Below, in pieces: positions 17,804 through 26,781 of a stretch of DNA of 64,000 nt. Numbering within the stretch: position 1 is the stretch's first letter; each line of letters begins with the position of its first letter. A program made the translations under genes and the position numbers. The stretch comes from Planctomycetaceae bacterium (lineage in GTDB: Bacteria > Planctomycetota > Planctomycetia > Planctomycetales > Planctomycetaceae). The stretch spans positions 16,645-80,644 of the forward strand of contig JAWKTX010000020.1 of NCBI GenBank assembly GCA_041398825.1. Reading direction: 5' to 3'. A model generated the notes under the pieces. It saw only the letters and a program-made list of their open reading frames with translations. It searched no databases and was not told where the DNA came from.

Positions 17804-19813
17804 CTATCGCCCGTGCGGCAAGATCAACCCCCGCTCGATCAGCCATTCAAGCGATTGCTTTTGCCACTCGTCCCACATAGCGCCACGGTATCCATTCAGG
17901 CCGTGACCACCAGACGGTAACTGAAGGAACTTCGACGGGACCCTGGCCGCAATGAGTGCATCCGACAAGGCCTGACTGTTCGAAATCGGTACCGGCACAT
18001 CATCAACCGCGTGAGCCAGAAACACGGGGGGTGTCTGGTCCGTGACCTGTTTCTCACTGGAGAACGAGTCGATTAATTCCTGTGATGGATTTTCTCCCAG
18101 CAGGTTCCTGCGTGAACCACGATGAGTCTGATCGTCCATCGTGACCACCGGATAGACGAGAACTGCAAAATCCGGTCGACAGCTGAATTGATCAACCCTA
18201 TCCGAAGAACTTTTGTTGCCGGAATCAAAATGGGTTGCGGCAGTTGAAGCCAGATGCCCCCCCGCCGAAAAACCCATTATCCCAATCTGTTTTGGGTTGA
18301 TCTGCCATTCCGGTGCGTGCAACCGGACTAAACGAATGGCGCGCTGAGCATCCAGGAGCGGCACAAATGGTCGACCTCCCGGCAGTCGGTATTCCAGCAC
18401 AACTCCTGCAACTCCGTGCTGGTTCAACCAGGCGGCGATGCCATGACCTTCAGGTCCGGTAACCAAGCCGCCGTAACCTCCCCCTGGACAAATAACAATG
18501 GCCGAACCATTGGATTTCTCCGGCAAATGAATCGTGATCTTCGCATCTGATGTCTCAAAGGTTCCATCTCCGTTTGGAGCCTTATCCGGCCACAGCTTAA
18601 TGGGGAATGGATCCCGACGTTTGTCTTCCGCCAGTTCCCCGGGCTGCCTCGGCAGCAAAAGACTCGACAACACCTGGGCGTAAATACGATGCCCGAAATC
18701 ATTGGGATGATTGACTCCATTGCCCGTGAGATCATGGTCACTCTTGCGTTTGAGCATCTCCGTCCAGATCGACGTCATGTCGGCCAGGGCCACACCCGGA
18801 CCAACCAGGCTGGCAAGTGCGTCGCGGTATTGCGGGAACAGATCCTGCCTGAGCGCCACCCATTCGGGATTTCCCAGCATCGTGGCCACAAGAATGAACT
18901 CCGCATCCGGCACAGATGCACGGATGGAATTCATCATCTGCAAAGTGTTAGCTTTGTATTCCTCTGCAGAACGACCAGAGGAATCATTCATCCCGAACGC
19001 CAGAATCACCAGATCCGGGTTCGCTGCAATCACATCCCCGGCACGAGTCAAGCCCCAGGGTGTCGAAGTACCACCAACCGCGAGATTCGTCAGCGCAACT
19101 TCGGCGGATGTGCTTTTCCTTAAATGCTCCAGAAGTATGTCCTGGTACGGAGGCTGCCATGGACTGGCCCCTGCCCAGCCGGACGCATTGCAACCCGTGG
19201 AAATACTGTCGCCCAGCAACACAATCGAAACAGGTTTCCTTTGCAGCAGCTTCTGAGTGGTTTTTGGCAATGCAGCGGGATCATACGAAGGCACAACCGT
19301 GGGCCATGATTCTGCTGAGTGTCGGTAGCTGACACAGACCTGCATCTGGTGATACTCATCCGCCGCCCCAAACAGAATTTCTCCATTTCCGTCGCGACGG
19401 GTCAGGCGGTACTTTTGAGTTCCGGGTTCACGGCGCAGCTGTTCGGCAGTCACCGACGGAATACCTGATCCTTTGGGCAGCAGGATCTCCCGCGAACCCA
19501 CCGTGACAATATAGTCGCGACCTTCTTCGAACGGTTTCGCATCTTTTATGTGCCAGTCTATTGCCCGCTCCACTCTGGAGACTTCCTGAACCGGAAACAG
19601 CAAACTCGCTCGAGCTTCCCCGGACTCCGGATCGCGAATGAACAACACCGATTCGCCGTCGACTCGATTACCCAGCCAGAATGGATTCATGATCGACGCA
19701 TCATATTGCCAGGCATTCGAGACAGATGGCATTTCATCCGCCTGCACTGCTGCTGAACAGACACGAAGCAGACTGACTGCGCAGCAGGCGGTGATGACAA
19801 AAAATGTTCTCAT
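17804..19813 (-). CDS. two-domain secreted esterase: SGNH hydrolase plus alpha/beta hydrolase
   Basis: 669 aa from ATG 19813, which starts a signal peptide (MRTFFVITACCAVSLLRVCSAAVQA); the frame upstream to 20407 overlaps the divergent gene and is rejected. After a beta-rich N-terminal domain, an SGNH/GDSL domain carries block I LLGDSIS, block III FGMND and the catalytic end VNHPNDFGH. Then a linker leads to an alpha/beta-hydrolase domain with the oxyanion segment VICPGGGYGGL, nucleophile elbow GFSAGGH, acid-region HAVDDVPVP and catalytic His in SGGHGLNGY. Both domains are typical of carbohydrate deacetylases such as acetylxylan esterases, so a polysaccharide de-esterifying role is likely. 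Confidence 0.8.
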   Translation of the reverse strand: MRTFFVITACCAVSLLRVCSAAVQADEMPSVSNAWQYDASIMNPFWLGNRVDGESVLFIRDPESGEARASLLFPVQEVSRVERAIDWHIKDAKPFEEGRDYIVTVGSREILLPKGSGIPSVTAEQLRREPGTQKYRLTRRDGNGEILFGAADEYHQMQVCVSYRHSAESWPTVVPSYDPAALPKTTQKLLQRKPVSIVLLGDSISTGCNASGWAGASPWQPPYQDILLEHLRKSTSAEVALTNLAVGGTSTPWGLTRAGDVIAANPDLVILAFGMNDSSGRSAEEYKANTLQMMNSIRASVPDAEFILVATMLGNPEWVALRQDLFPQYRDALASLVGPGVALADMTSIWTEMLKRKSDHDLTGNGVNHPNDFGHRIYAQVLSSLLLPRQPGELAEDKRRDPFPIKLWPDKAPNGDGTFETSDAKITIHLPEKSNGSAIVICPGGGYGGLVTGPEGHGIAAWLNQHGVAGVVLEYRLPGGRPFVPLLDAQRAIRLVRLHAPEWQINPKQIGIMGFSAGGHLASTAATHFDSGNKSSSDRVDQFSCRPDFAVLVYPVVTMDDQTHRGSRRNLLGENPSQELIDSFSSEKQVTDQTPPVFLAHAVDDVPVPISNSQALSDALIAARVPSKFLQLPSGGHGLNGYRGAMWDEWQKQSLEWLIERGLILPHGR

Positions 19814-19939
19814 CTCAGCTCTTTCCTGTTCGAATTTCCAAACATGCAATTGCGTGATTTCATGAATGTGACGCATGATGGTTATCATTGTTTGATGCGT
19901 GACACAACTCATTATGCCACTCTCACCGGAACACACAAA

Positions 19940-22600
19940 ATGCTCCGACCTGTCGTTTCGTTCTTCCTTCTGGCCACATTGATTCATCCCATCAGTGTAG
20001 CCGCTGACGACATCATCTGGGTCGAAGGCGAGGACGCTGTCGCAGACAACATGCGAGATCATGGATGGTATAACTCTGTCCGAAAGACCGAACTTTCCGG
20101 CGGGAACTGGCTGTCGCACTTCGCTCCGGGTGAGATGCCCGTCGCCCGATATGAATTCAGGACGACCGAAGCAGGTGAATATGATTTCTGGCTGAGAGTA
20201 AATCCGGTGGCTGCAGGTCTTGGCATCCGCCTGAACAATGGAAACTGGCAGGCCATTTCGCTTCAAAAGAATGAACAGAATCTCAACATTGCCAGTGACG
20301 GCAAACCAGACCTGCGGTTTGTTGCATGGGTTCATGCCGACAAGCTGAAGCTTGAGAATGGTAAAAACATACTGGAGATTCGCTTCGAAAGCAGGAACAA
20401 CAATCATGGGGGACTCGACTGTTTCGTCCTCAGTCGATCAGGCTTTCTGCCGCAGGGAAACCGAAAACCAGGTGAGAAACTGGGGCTGGCCGATCCAGGC
20501 ATGTGGGCATTCGAGCCTGACCGCGATTCGTTCTCCGCAGAATCGTTACTTGATCTTTCTTACCTGAACGATAAGCCAGCGGGCCGAAACGGCCGCATTC
20601 GCCGGTCGACTGACGGGGCGGATCTGGTGGATGGATCAGGGAATCCCATCCGATTCTGGGCGGTCAACACAACCGTACATCATCGGGATGACATGGCCAT
20701 CATCGATGAACATGCTCGATGGCTGGCCAAACGAGGAGTGAACATGGTCCGCCACCATGGTCACCTTGCACCGGGCTCCGGGTCAAAACTGTCGGAAGTC
20801 AACCAGAAGGATATCGATGCCGCCTGGCGGCTGGTTGCTGCCATGAGAAAACAGGGAATCTATGTCACAATTTCGCCCTACTGGGCCGTCAGTGTGAAAC
20901 CACAGCCCGCATGGGGATTGAAAGACGCCGGAGGTGAAAACCTCACGGGTCTGATCTTTTTTGATACGCAGCTTCAGGCCGCCTACAAATCCTGGCTGAG
21001 AGCACTACTGAGTCCACCCAACCCGCACACAGGCATTCCTCTTGCGGAAGATCCTGCTGTGGCCCTGTTTCAAATTCAAAACGAAGACAGCCTGTTGTTC
21101 TGGACGGAATCGTCCATCGGCAGTGCACAACGCGAACAACTGGCAAGGCATTTTGCGGCATGGCTGCGGAAGAAATATGGATCGCTTGCAGCCGCAACGT
21201 CAGCCTGGGGCGGACCCGCCGGAATCCGGGGAGACGACTTTGAAAACAGCGTCGTGATGCCCCAGCAAATCTGGCATCTTACACAAACACAATCTGGCGC
21301 GATGTCAGCCCGGCTCAACGATCAACTTGAGTTCTACACGCAGCTGATGTACGACTTCAATGCAGAAATCGCGCGGTTCCTGAAAGATGAGATCGGCTAC
21401 ACCGGACTGATCAATGCCGGAAACTGGCGAACTGCGGATTCCGCACGACTGCTGGATGCAGAAAGATATTCCTACACAGCAAACGACGTGATCGGAGTCA
21501 ATCGTTATTACAACGGCGGACAACATATCAATCCGACAGACAAGCATAAGGCCGGCTACCTGATCAGCGAGGGCGATCTCTTCAGCAGCGAATCCGCGTT
21601 GAAACGCCCATGGGATTTCCCCCTAGCACTGCGACAGGTAGAAGGGCATCCCATGATCATTTCTGAAAGCGCCTGGGTCCCGCCTTTGCGATATCAAAGT
21701 GAAGGACCATTTCTGGTTTCCACTTACAGTTCACTGACGGGATTCGACATCTTTTACTGGTTTTCAACAGAAGATGTCGGATTCGGAGCTCCCATCGAAA
21801 AGTGGCAGCTGAGCACGCCTGCCCAACTGGGCATGTTTCCCGCCGCTGCGCTGATGTTCAGACAGGGTTACATTCGAAAAGGCGAACCGGTATTCATCGA
21901 ACACCGTGAACTGAAAGATGTGTGGGCTCGCAGGTCTCCTCTTCTGCCCGAAGAATCCGGATTCGACCCCAATCGCGATCAGCGTTCCCCGGCCACCAGT
22001 GCGGAAGCGGCAGCGCAGGGGCGAATCACACCTTTGGCATATCTCGCCGGTGGCGTTGAAGTCAACTTTGGAGGCGGGCAGAATCAAATGGTGGATCTCA
22101 GCCAGTACATCGACAACGATCGCAGGACTGTTCGGAGCACGACAAATGAGTTGTTGTGGGACTACGGCGAAGGCACCTGTTTGCTGATGACAGCCAAAGC
22201 TCAGGGGTTCACCGGAAACCTGTCCACCGCCGAGTCCTATGACTGTGGAGACTTAAGGATCAGGGGACGAAACAGGTACGCAACCATCCTTGCAGTCGCC
22301 ACCGACCAGAACGATCTCAAGGATTCCTCTCGTGTGCTGATTCAGGTGGGAACAGTGGCTCGGCCATTCGGATGGAGAACCTCGACAAGCGATGGAACAG
22401 AACGGATCACTAACCGGGGAGGCAGTCCATGGAACATTGAAAACACAGACGCTCAGATTGAATTGAGAAATACGAAACTCAGCCGTGCCACGCAGCTCGA
22501 CGCAAACGGACTTCCCATCAAAGAGCTTGCTCTGACAAAGACAGGAGTCGGGGTCTCTCTAACCCTGCCAGCCGATGCTATGTATCTCCTGCTCCGGTGA
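19940..22600 (+). CDS. secreted glycoside hydrolase-like protein, clan GH-A type
   Basis: 886 aa from ATG 19940 (MLRPVVSFFLLATLIHPISVAA, signal peptide). The N-terminal module (DIIWVEGEDAVADNMRDH, residues about 23-170) is a carbohydrate-binding beta-sandwich. A TIM-barrel region follows: RFWAVNTTVHHRDD, MVRHHGH, WAVSVKP, FQIQNEDSLLFWTES (acid/base region, in the place of the usual NE motif), VIGVNRYYNGG and MIISESAWVPP, whose Glu is the likely nucleophile. A C-terminal beta-sandwich ends the protein. I cannot name the GH family; GH2/GH5/GH42-like barrels share these features. It is divergent from the esterase at 17804, suggesting a shared polysaccharide substrate. Confidence 0.7.
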   Translation: MLRPVVSFFLLATLIHPISVAADDIIWVEGEDAVADNMRDHGWYNSVRKTELSGGNWLSHFAPGEMPVARYEFRTTEAGEYDFWLRVNPVAAGLGIRLNNGNWQAISLQKNEQNLNIASDGKPDLRFVAWVHADKLKLENGKNILEIRFESRNNNHGGLDCFVLSRSGFLPQGNRKPGEKLGLADPGMWAFEPDRDSFSAESLLDLSYLNDKPAGRNGRIRRSTDGADLVDGSGNPIRFWAVNTTVHHRDDMAIIDEHARWLAKRGVNMVRHHGHLAPGSGSKLSEVNQKDIDAAWRLVAAMRKQGIYVTISPYWAVSVKPQPAWGLKDAGGENLTGLIFFDTQLQAAYKSWLRALLSPPNPHTGIPLAEDPAVALFQIQNEDSLLFWTESSIGSAQREQLARHFAAWLRKKYGSLAAATSAWGGPAGIRGDDFENSVVMPQQIWHLTQTQSGAMSARLNDQLEFYTQLMYDFNAEIARFLKDEIGYTGLINAGNWRTADSARLLDAERYSYTANDVIGVNRYYNGGQHINPTDKHKAGYLISEGDLFSSESALKRPWDFPLALRQVEGHPMIISESAWVPPLRYQSEGPFLVSTYSSLTGFDIFYWFSTEDVGFGAPIEKWQLSTPAQLGMFPAAALMFRQGYIRKGEPVFIEHRELKDVWARRSPLLPEESGFDPNRDQRSPATSAEAAAQGRITPLAYLAGGVEVNFGGGQNQMVDLSQYIDNDRRTVRSTTNELLWDYGEGTCLLMTAKAQGFTGNLSTAESYDCGDLRIRGRNRYATILAVATDQNDLKDSSRVLIQVGTVARPFGWRTSTSDGTERITNRGGSPWNIENTDAQIELRNTKLSRATQLDANGLPIKELALTKTGVGVSLTLPADAMYLLLR

Positions 22601-22603
22601 AAA

Positions 22604-23068
22604 TCACCGAATCCAGGACGCCCCGGAAGCCCTGGAGGCCAGTGCCCGGCGCAGAAACTGTTCGACATCGCGCTCGAATGGCGAGGTCGTCAGCAGAGTA
22701 CTGCAACCGGCCTCCAGTAAAACAGGCAGCAGTTCTGCGTGTTCGCTGTGACCAATCGCAATCGACGGCACAGACATCTGACCGCTCAGGAAGCGCAGAA
22801 CAGTGAGGGATTCGGCCGCCCTGCTGACGAGGTCAAAGACCACTCCACACACACTGGCCATATTCAGTTGTTCCCGAACATCGCGCAGGGAGTGACATGA
22901 TGTGCAGCGGATCGCCAAGTTCAGTTGTCCACTGGACTGGATCTGGAGTGACAATGCTCCGGAAAATTCGGTGCCGGTTTCCACGACCAGCACGGACTGA
23001 TCACGCCACTGTGGAACATACTTTGACCAGCGACGACGCAGCTCACCTGAATCTGCCATGGCACTCAT
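22604..23068 (-). CDS. receiver-like protein, degenerate
   Basis: 154 aa. The centre has an alternating strand/helix pattern (SLRDVREQLNMASVCGVVFDLVS, then VPSIAIGHSEHAELLPVLLEAGCSTLLTTSP), which resembles the second half of a response-regulator receiver domain, including the A/G-ll.aGa..y l.KP-like segment. The canonical phosphoacceptor aspartate motif is replaced by GVVFDLVS and no output domain is present. It overlaps the stop of the M24-like gene by 4 bp and is therefore translationally coupled to it. A signalling role is an inference. Confidence 0.55.
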   Translation of the reverse strand: MSAMADSGELRRRWSKYVPQWRDQSVLVVETGTEFSGALSLQIQSSGQLNLAIRCTSCHSLRDVREQLNMASVCGVVFDLVSRAAESLTVLRFLSGQMSVPSIAIGHSEHAELLPVLLEAGCSTLLTTSPFERDVEQFLRRALASRASGASWIR

Positions 23069-24396
23069 CCATCAAGAACAGATTCTTCGGGATACGCCAC
23101 TTCGTCGTCATCAAAGATCGAATCGTCCGTCTTCAGATCCATTTCCCAAATCGAATCCATCCGACTGGTTTGTGATCCCTCGTCCGCAAAATCCAGCGTG
23201 TTAAACGGCGTCGAGGGACCCTGCTTCGCAGTTTCCTGAAGACCAGATCCCTCGACTCTTGGCAGTCTCAGGATGGTTGGACACCTCACTTCATGCCCCC
23301 GGACCTGGACAGTCATTTCAGGCCACGAGTCAGATCGAGTCAGAAATTCAGTGCCCTGCTCTGTCACGAGGACCGTGTCTCCCATCATGGAGACATCAAC
23401 CGATGGATGCCAGAAAATGGGTACGGGACCAGTCAGGACGAAGGGATTCTCGGGCGTCAGCTGATGTTCACTGGATCTGTAGCCTGTGATGTCTGCCTGG
23501 TCAGCCATCTGCCATTCATCCGGGACGCCAAACTTTTCATAGATGCGATGGACACGGGGCCAGATTTCATTCAGAGGTCTGCCGTGACGACTGAAGAAGA
23601 TGCCAGTCCCGTGAATCAATACGGCCTTCTGGCATGCCTCCAGCAGTTCCGGTGGGACGCGATCCAGAACGACTGTGCGCGTCATCGCCACATGCAATCC
23701 CCACCGACGAGCCACACAACTCACTGAAGCATACGATTCGATGGCATCCTCACCAAAACCCCAGTGGCGATATCGCTGATTGCGACCATCCGCGCAGACC
23801 TGAATCCGAATCGGGAGAACCGTTCGTTTGATAAGCCGATGACTGAGTTCACCAGCGACAGCCGCTTCGGTTGTGCCGCGGGTCACGTTTCTGGCTGTCA
23901 ATTCCACAGCATGAACCAGAACCCTTGCGAGACGCCGCAGGCGATCGACTTCCAGTTCTGTTAAAGGCAAACGAACGGAGGCGATTCTTCTGGCAGCGCT
24001 GCGTGTACCCTCCGCGCCGGAATCACTAATGACTTTTCGACCACGCGAAAGATCATCCACAAGTGCCGTATGTGGCTGGTACCATTCGCGTTGCTTCAGC
24101 TGAAAGCCCAGTCCAAACGCTTCTCGTTCGAAAATCATGGTCGAATCAACTGCATTTGTCGCAAACAATCTCGCTTCCGGCGTGATAAACAAACTGGTCT
24201 GGTAGGGATCCGTTGCGAACCGAGTCACATCCGCCCCGGCAGCAAACCAGGCGATATTGGCAGGATCCTGAAGCAGCAGAGCATCAGCTCCAACCTCCGT
24301 CAGAAGGGAGCGAACTCGATCGTGTTTGAGTTCAACATCCGCAAGACGCTGTGGGTCCTGCACAAGATGTCGCCGGCGTCGAGATTCATCTGCCAT
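23065..24396 (-). CDS. M24 (Xaa-Pro aminopeptidase-like) family protein without metal ligands
   Basis: 443 aa from ATG 24396 (MADESRRRRHLVQDPQRLAD); the frame opens at 24432. Residues about 20-150 are a creatinase N-terminal domain (LLTEVGADALLLQDPANIAWFAAGAD). The C-terminal half follows the pita-bread fold: ARNVTRGTTEAAVAGEL, a VAMTRTVVLDRVP segment aligned with the normal SDxTRT motif, and a DTVLVTEQGTEFLT end. The five metal ligands (D, D, H, E, E) are not visible: the TRT motif lacks its Asp, no GHxxG..HE motif exists, and the final RxED is MMGD. It is therefore likely to be a non-catalytic relative. Confidence 0.7.
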   Translation of the reverse strand: MADESRRRRHLVQDPQRLADVELKHDRVRSLLTEVGADALLLQDPANIAWFAAGADVTRFATDPYQTSLFITPEARLFATNAVDSTMIFEREAFGLGFQLKQREWYQPHTALVDDLSRGRKVISDSGAEGTRSAARRIASVRLPLTELEVDRLRRLARVLVHAVELTARNVTRGTTEAAVAGELSHRLIKRTVLPIRIQVCADGRNQRYRHWGFGEDAIESYASVSCVARRWGLHVAMTRTVVLDRVPPELLEACQKAVLIHGTGIFFSRHGRPLNEIWPRVHRIYEKFGVPDEWQMADQADITGYRSSEHQLTPENPFVLTGPVPIFWHPSVDVSMMGDTVLVTEQGTEFLTRSDSWPEMTVQVRGHEVRCPTILRLPRVEGSGLQETAKQGPSTPFNTLDFADEGSQTSRMDSIWEMDLKTDDSIFDDDEVAYPEESVLDG

Positions 24397-24870
24397 TTGC
24401 CAAATACCTGCTCTTAAGCCTGATTCAATCATCCCTCACTTGAGACACTGGGAAGACTGACCAACTGCGGTAACAAATACAGCTGTTCCACCAGGACGGC
24501 CTCACACTTGCGGTGCTTTCTTTTTACGCAGTTTTCTGCCAGGCCTCAACTGTCTTGTTCGACGTGGCACCCATTTTGTGCATTGCGATTGATGTCACAC
24601 AATCCTAGCCCATCAAATGCCTGCGCGCCCGCCGGAGACGCTTATCTGGAAGGTCTGCTACGAGCGAAACTGCTCAAGTTCACTTCCAACCGCCAGTCTC
24701 AGCTGAATTATCGTCAGACCCGGTCTTTTCTGACACATTTCAAACCGGTTGATGCAATCAGGATGCCAGCCTACGATGTTGAGTTGGAATCTGAATACCG
24801 TCGTTTGTCGCCAGACTCTGTTCGAAACATGCCGTACGTCATCTGCCATTCTCAACCGATCACTCTCCAG
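24397..24870. other. divergent intergenic region before the Bat genes
   Basis: 474 bp between the M24-like gene (minus) and the BatC-like gene (plus). The plus-strand frame is open through most of it (from 24508) but the translation has no signal peptide or domain and the composition is not convincing, so I treat it as upstream sequence. No RNA gene or clear promoter pair was found. Confidence 0.4.
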
Positions 24871-26772
24871 ATGCCCGCTGATCCCCGCAAAAGTTACCCC
24901 ACGCGCGCTCGTCGCACTTCTATTGGCATGGGCACTTGCCTGTTAGTCCTGCTGGCCATGCAGGGCCCCGGGGTCTTTGCAGCCGGGCTGGATGCCGGAG
25001 CTGCAGAATTCGTTCGCGAAGGACTGAACCAGTTCATGCGGGGTGACTTTACGAGTTCGGAAGAGCAGTTTGCTGAAGCCGAAAAGCTGGCCCCCGAAGA
25101 TACAATCGTCGCCTACGACCGAGCCTGCGCTCTGATGAAAACAGGTGACACTGACACCGCGAAACCATTGTTCCTGAAGGCAGCAATGTCCAGTGATCAG
25201 AACATTGCCAGTCGATCTCACTACAACCTCGGATGCATGATTGCAGAGCAGGGAAGAACGGCTCTTGGCGGAAACCCGATCGAAGCGACCCAAAAACAAC
25301 GTGACCAGGGAATCAATCTGCTGCTGAAAGCCGTGGGACACTATCGTGATTGCCTTCGAATCAATCCGGAACATCCGGACGCTCGACACAATCTCGAATT
25401 GATCCGAATGTTCATCAAACACATTCAATCGCAATGGGAACAGCTCGATCAGCAGAAGGAACAGCCTGAGCAAGATCTGGCCTCGCTTCTGAAACAGATC
25501 ATGCGCCAACAAGACGCCGTGCGCACCAACGTCATTGAATTGATACGGACGACCGACACAAGCGATCCGTCAGATCCGAACCGCCACCAGCAGGCCACGC
25601 AAGCCGAATCCGTCGCACAGGAGACCCTGTCGAAAGATATTGAACCCCTGAAACAGAAAATCACTGAAACATTCGCCGCGGCAAACCAGCAACAGTCGGC
25701 ACATCCGCAGGGTTCCCCGTCCGTGGCAGGCGATGAAGATGCAGAATCGGAGCAATTGGCCAAACTCTCGGAAGCGATGCTCAGTCTTGCCGATGAGACC
25801 TTTCAGCAAATGACGGCCGCCAGCCGCAAACTTCTGGAAGGTGACCTCACCAGGGCGGAACAGCTGCAACGTACATCGCTCGATCGTCTGGATGATATGA
25901 ATCTGGTCATCAGTTCATTCCCACAACTCGTTCAACAGTCGTTGTCCCATCAACGCAAGCTCGCCGACTTCTCCAGGGACACAAAAGATCCTGGCGTTGT
26001 CAGCGACATCGACATCCTGAATCAGGCATGGAAGCAGTCGCAAGTCACAAAATGGGCCGCAGTCATGAAACTGAAGGCCGAGGCAGAACTGCCTTCGCTT
26101 GAGAATCAGGTTGCCGCAGCCCACCCGGCATCCACGGATGAACTGTCTGAAGATTCGCCGGATGGTGCGGACGAATCTCAGTCCGATAATGGCGTCGAGA
26201 CAGCCACAGTCGAAGACAGCGCAGAAGCTGCTCAACAGCAACTGTCGAACCTGATGGCCGCCATGAAGAAAGCCATCGAACTTTCTCCCCTGATCCAGGA
26301 GGAATCGCAGACCGCAACAAGCCATCTGCAAACCGGCGATCTACCGTCCGCATTCCCTCATCAGGAAGAAGCCTACGCACGTTTGAAGGAAATCGCAGAT
26401 CTTTTGCCCCCCCAGGAAGAACAACAGCAGAATCCAGATCAGCAGAACTCAGATCAGGATAAGGAAGAACAGCAAAAACAGGATGATTCCGGCAACCCGG
26501 ATCAGGATCAATCCGGTGACGGCAACGATTCAGAGAAGAATCAACAGCAGGATTCGAATCAGCAATCCGGCAGCGATGATCAAGGCGGCGACCAGCAGAA
26601 AAATGACAGATCTGATCAACAACAGAGTTCTGAGAACAAGACAGACTCATCGGAACAACGTGCGATGTCGGTGTTGCGAATGGCCCGAGAACGGGAACGC
26701 CAACATCGTGAACTGCAGAAAAAACTTCAACAAATGATCGGTGGACGCGCACCTGTAGAACGTGACTGGTGA
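24871..26772 (+). CDS. BatC-like TPR protein with Gln/Asp-rich tail
   Basis: 633 aa from ATG 24871, chosen because it supplies a basic n-region before the hydrophobic signal MGTCLLVLLAMQGPGVFAAG; ATG 24928 is an alternative. TPR-like helices occupy the first 230 residues (EGLNQFMRGDFTSSEEQFAEAE, SHYNLGCM, DCLRINPEHPDARHNLELI). A long helical central region follows. The tail (about residues 515-600) is extremely Gln/Asn/Asp/Ser-rich, as is typical of BatC/BatB C-termini in Bacteroides-aerotolerance operons. It lies 9 bp upstream of the batD-like gene. MoxR, DUF58 and VWA (BatA/BatB) genes, expected upstream, are absent. Confidence 0.7.
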   Translation: MPADPRKSYPTRARRTSIGMGTCLLVLLAMQGPGVFAAGLDAGAAEFVREGLNQFMRGDFTSSEEQFAEAEKLAPEDTIVAYDRACALMKTGDTDTAKPLFLKAAMSSDQNIASRSHYNLGCMIAEQGRTALGGNPIEATQKQRDQGINLLLKAVGHYRDCLRINPEHPDARHNLELIRMFIKHIQSQWEQLDQQKEQPEQDLASLLKQIMRQQDAVRTNVIELIRTTDTSDPSDPNRHQQATQAESVAQETLSKDIEPLKQKITETFAAANQQQSAHPQGSPSVAGDEDAESEQLAKLSEAMLSLADETFQQMTAASRKLLEGDLTRAEQLQRTSLDRLDDMNLVISSFPQLVQQSLSHQRKLADFSRDTKDPGVVSDIDILNQAWKQSQVTKWAAVMKLKAEAELPSLENQVAAAHPASTDELSEDSPDGADESQSDNGVETATVEDSAEAAQQQLSNLMAAMKKAIELSPLIQEESQTATSHLQTGDLPSAFPHQEEAYARLKEIADLLPPQEEQQQNPDQQNSDQDKEEQQKQDDSGNPDQDQSGDGNDSEKNQQQDSNQQSGSDDQGGDQQKNDRSDQQQSSENKTDSSEQRAMSVLRMARERERQHRELQKKLQQMIGGRAPVERDW

Positions 26773-26781
26773 CTTCGAACA

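Noticed and set aside
19814..20407. N-terminal extension of the esterase gene.
   Set aside because: It overlaps the divergent hydrolase gene and would bury the clear signal peptide starting at 19813.
24508..24870. N-terminal extension of the BatC-like gene.
   Set aside because: It would place the signal peptide 120 residues inside the protein; no conserved features are seen.
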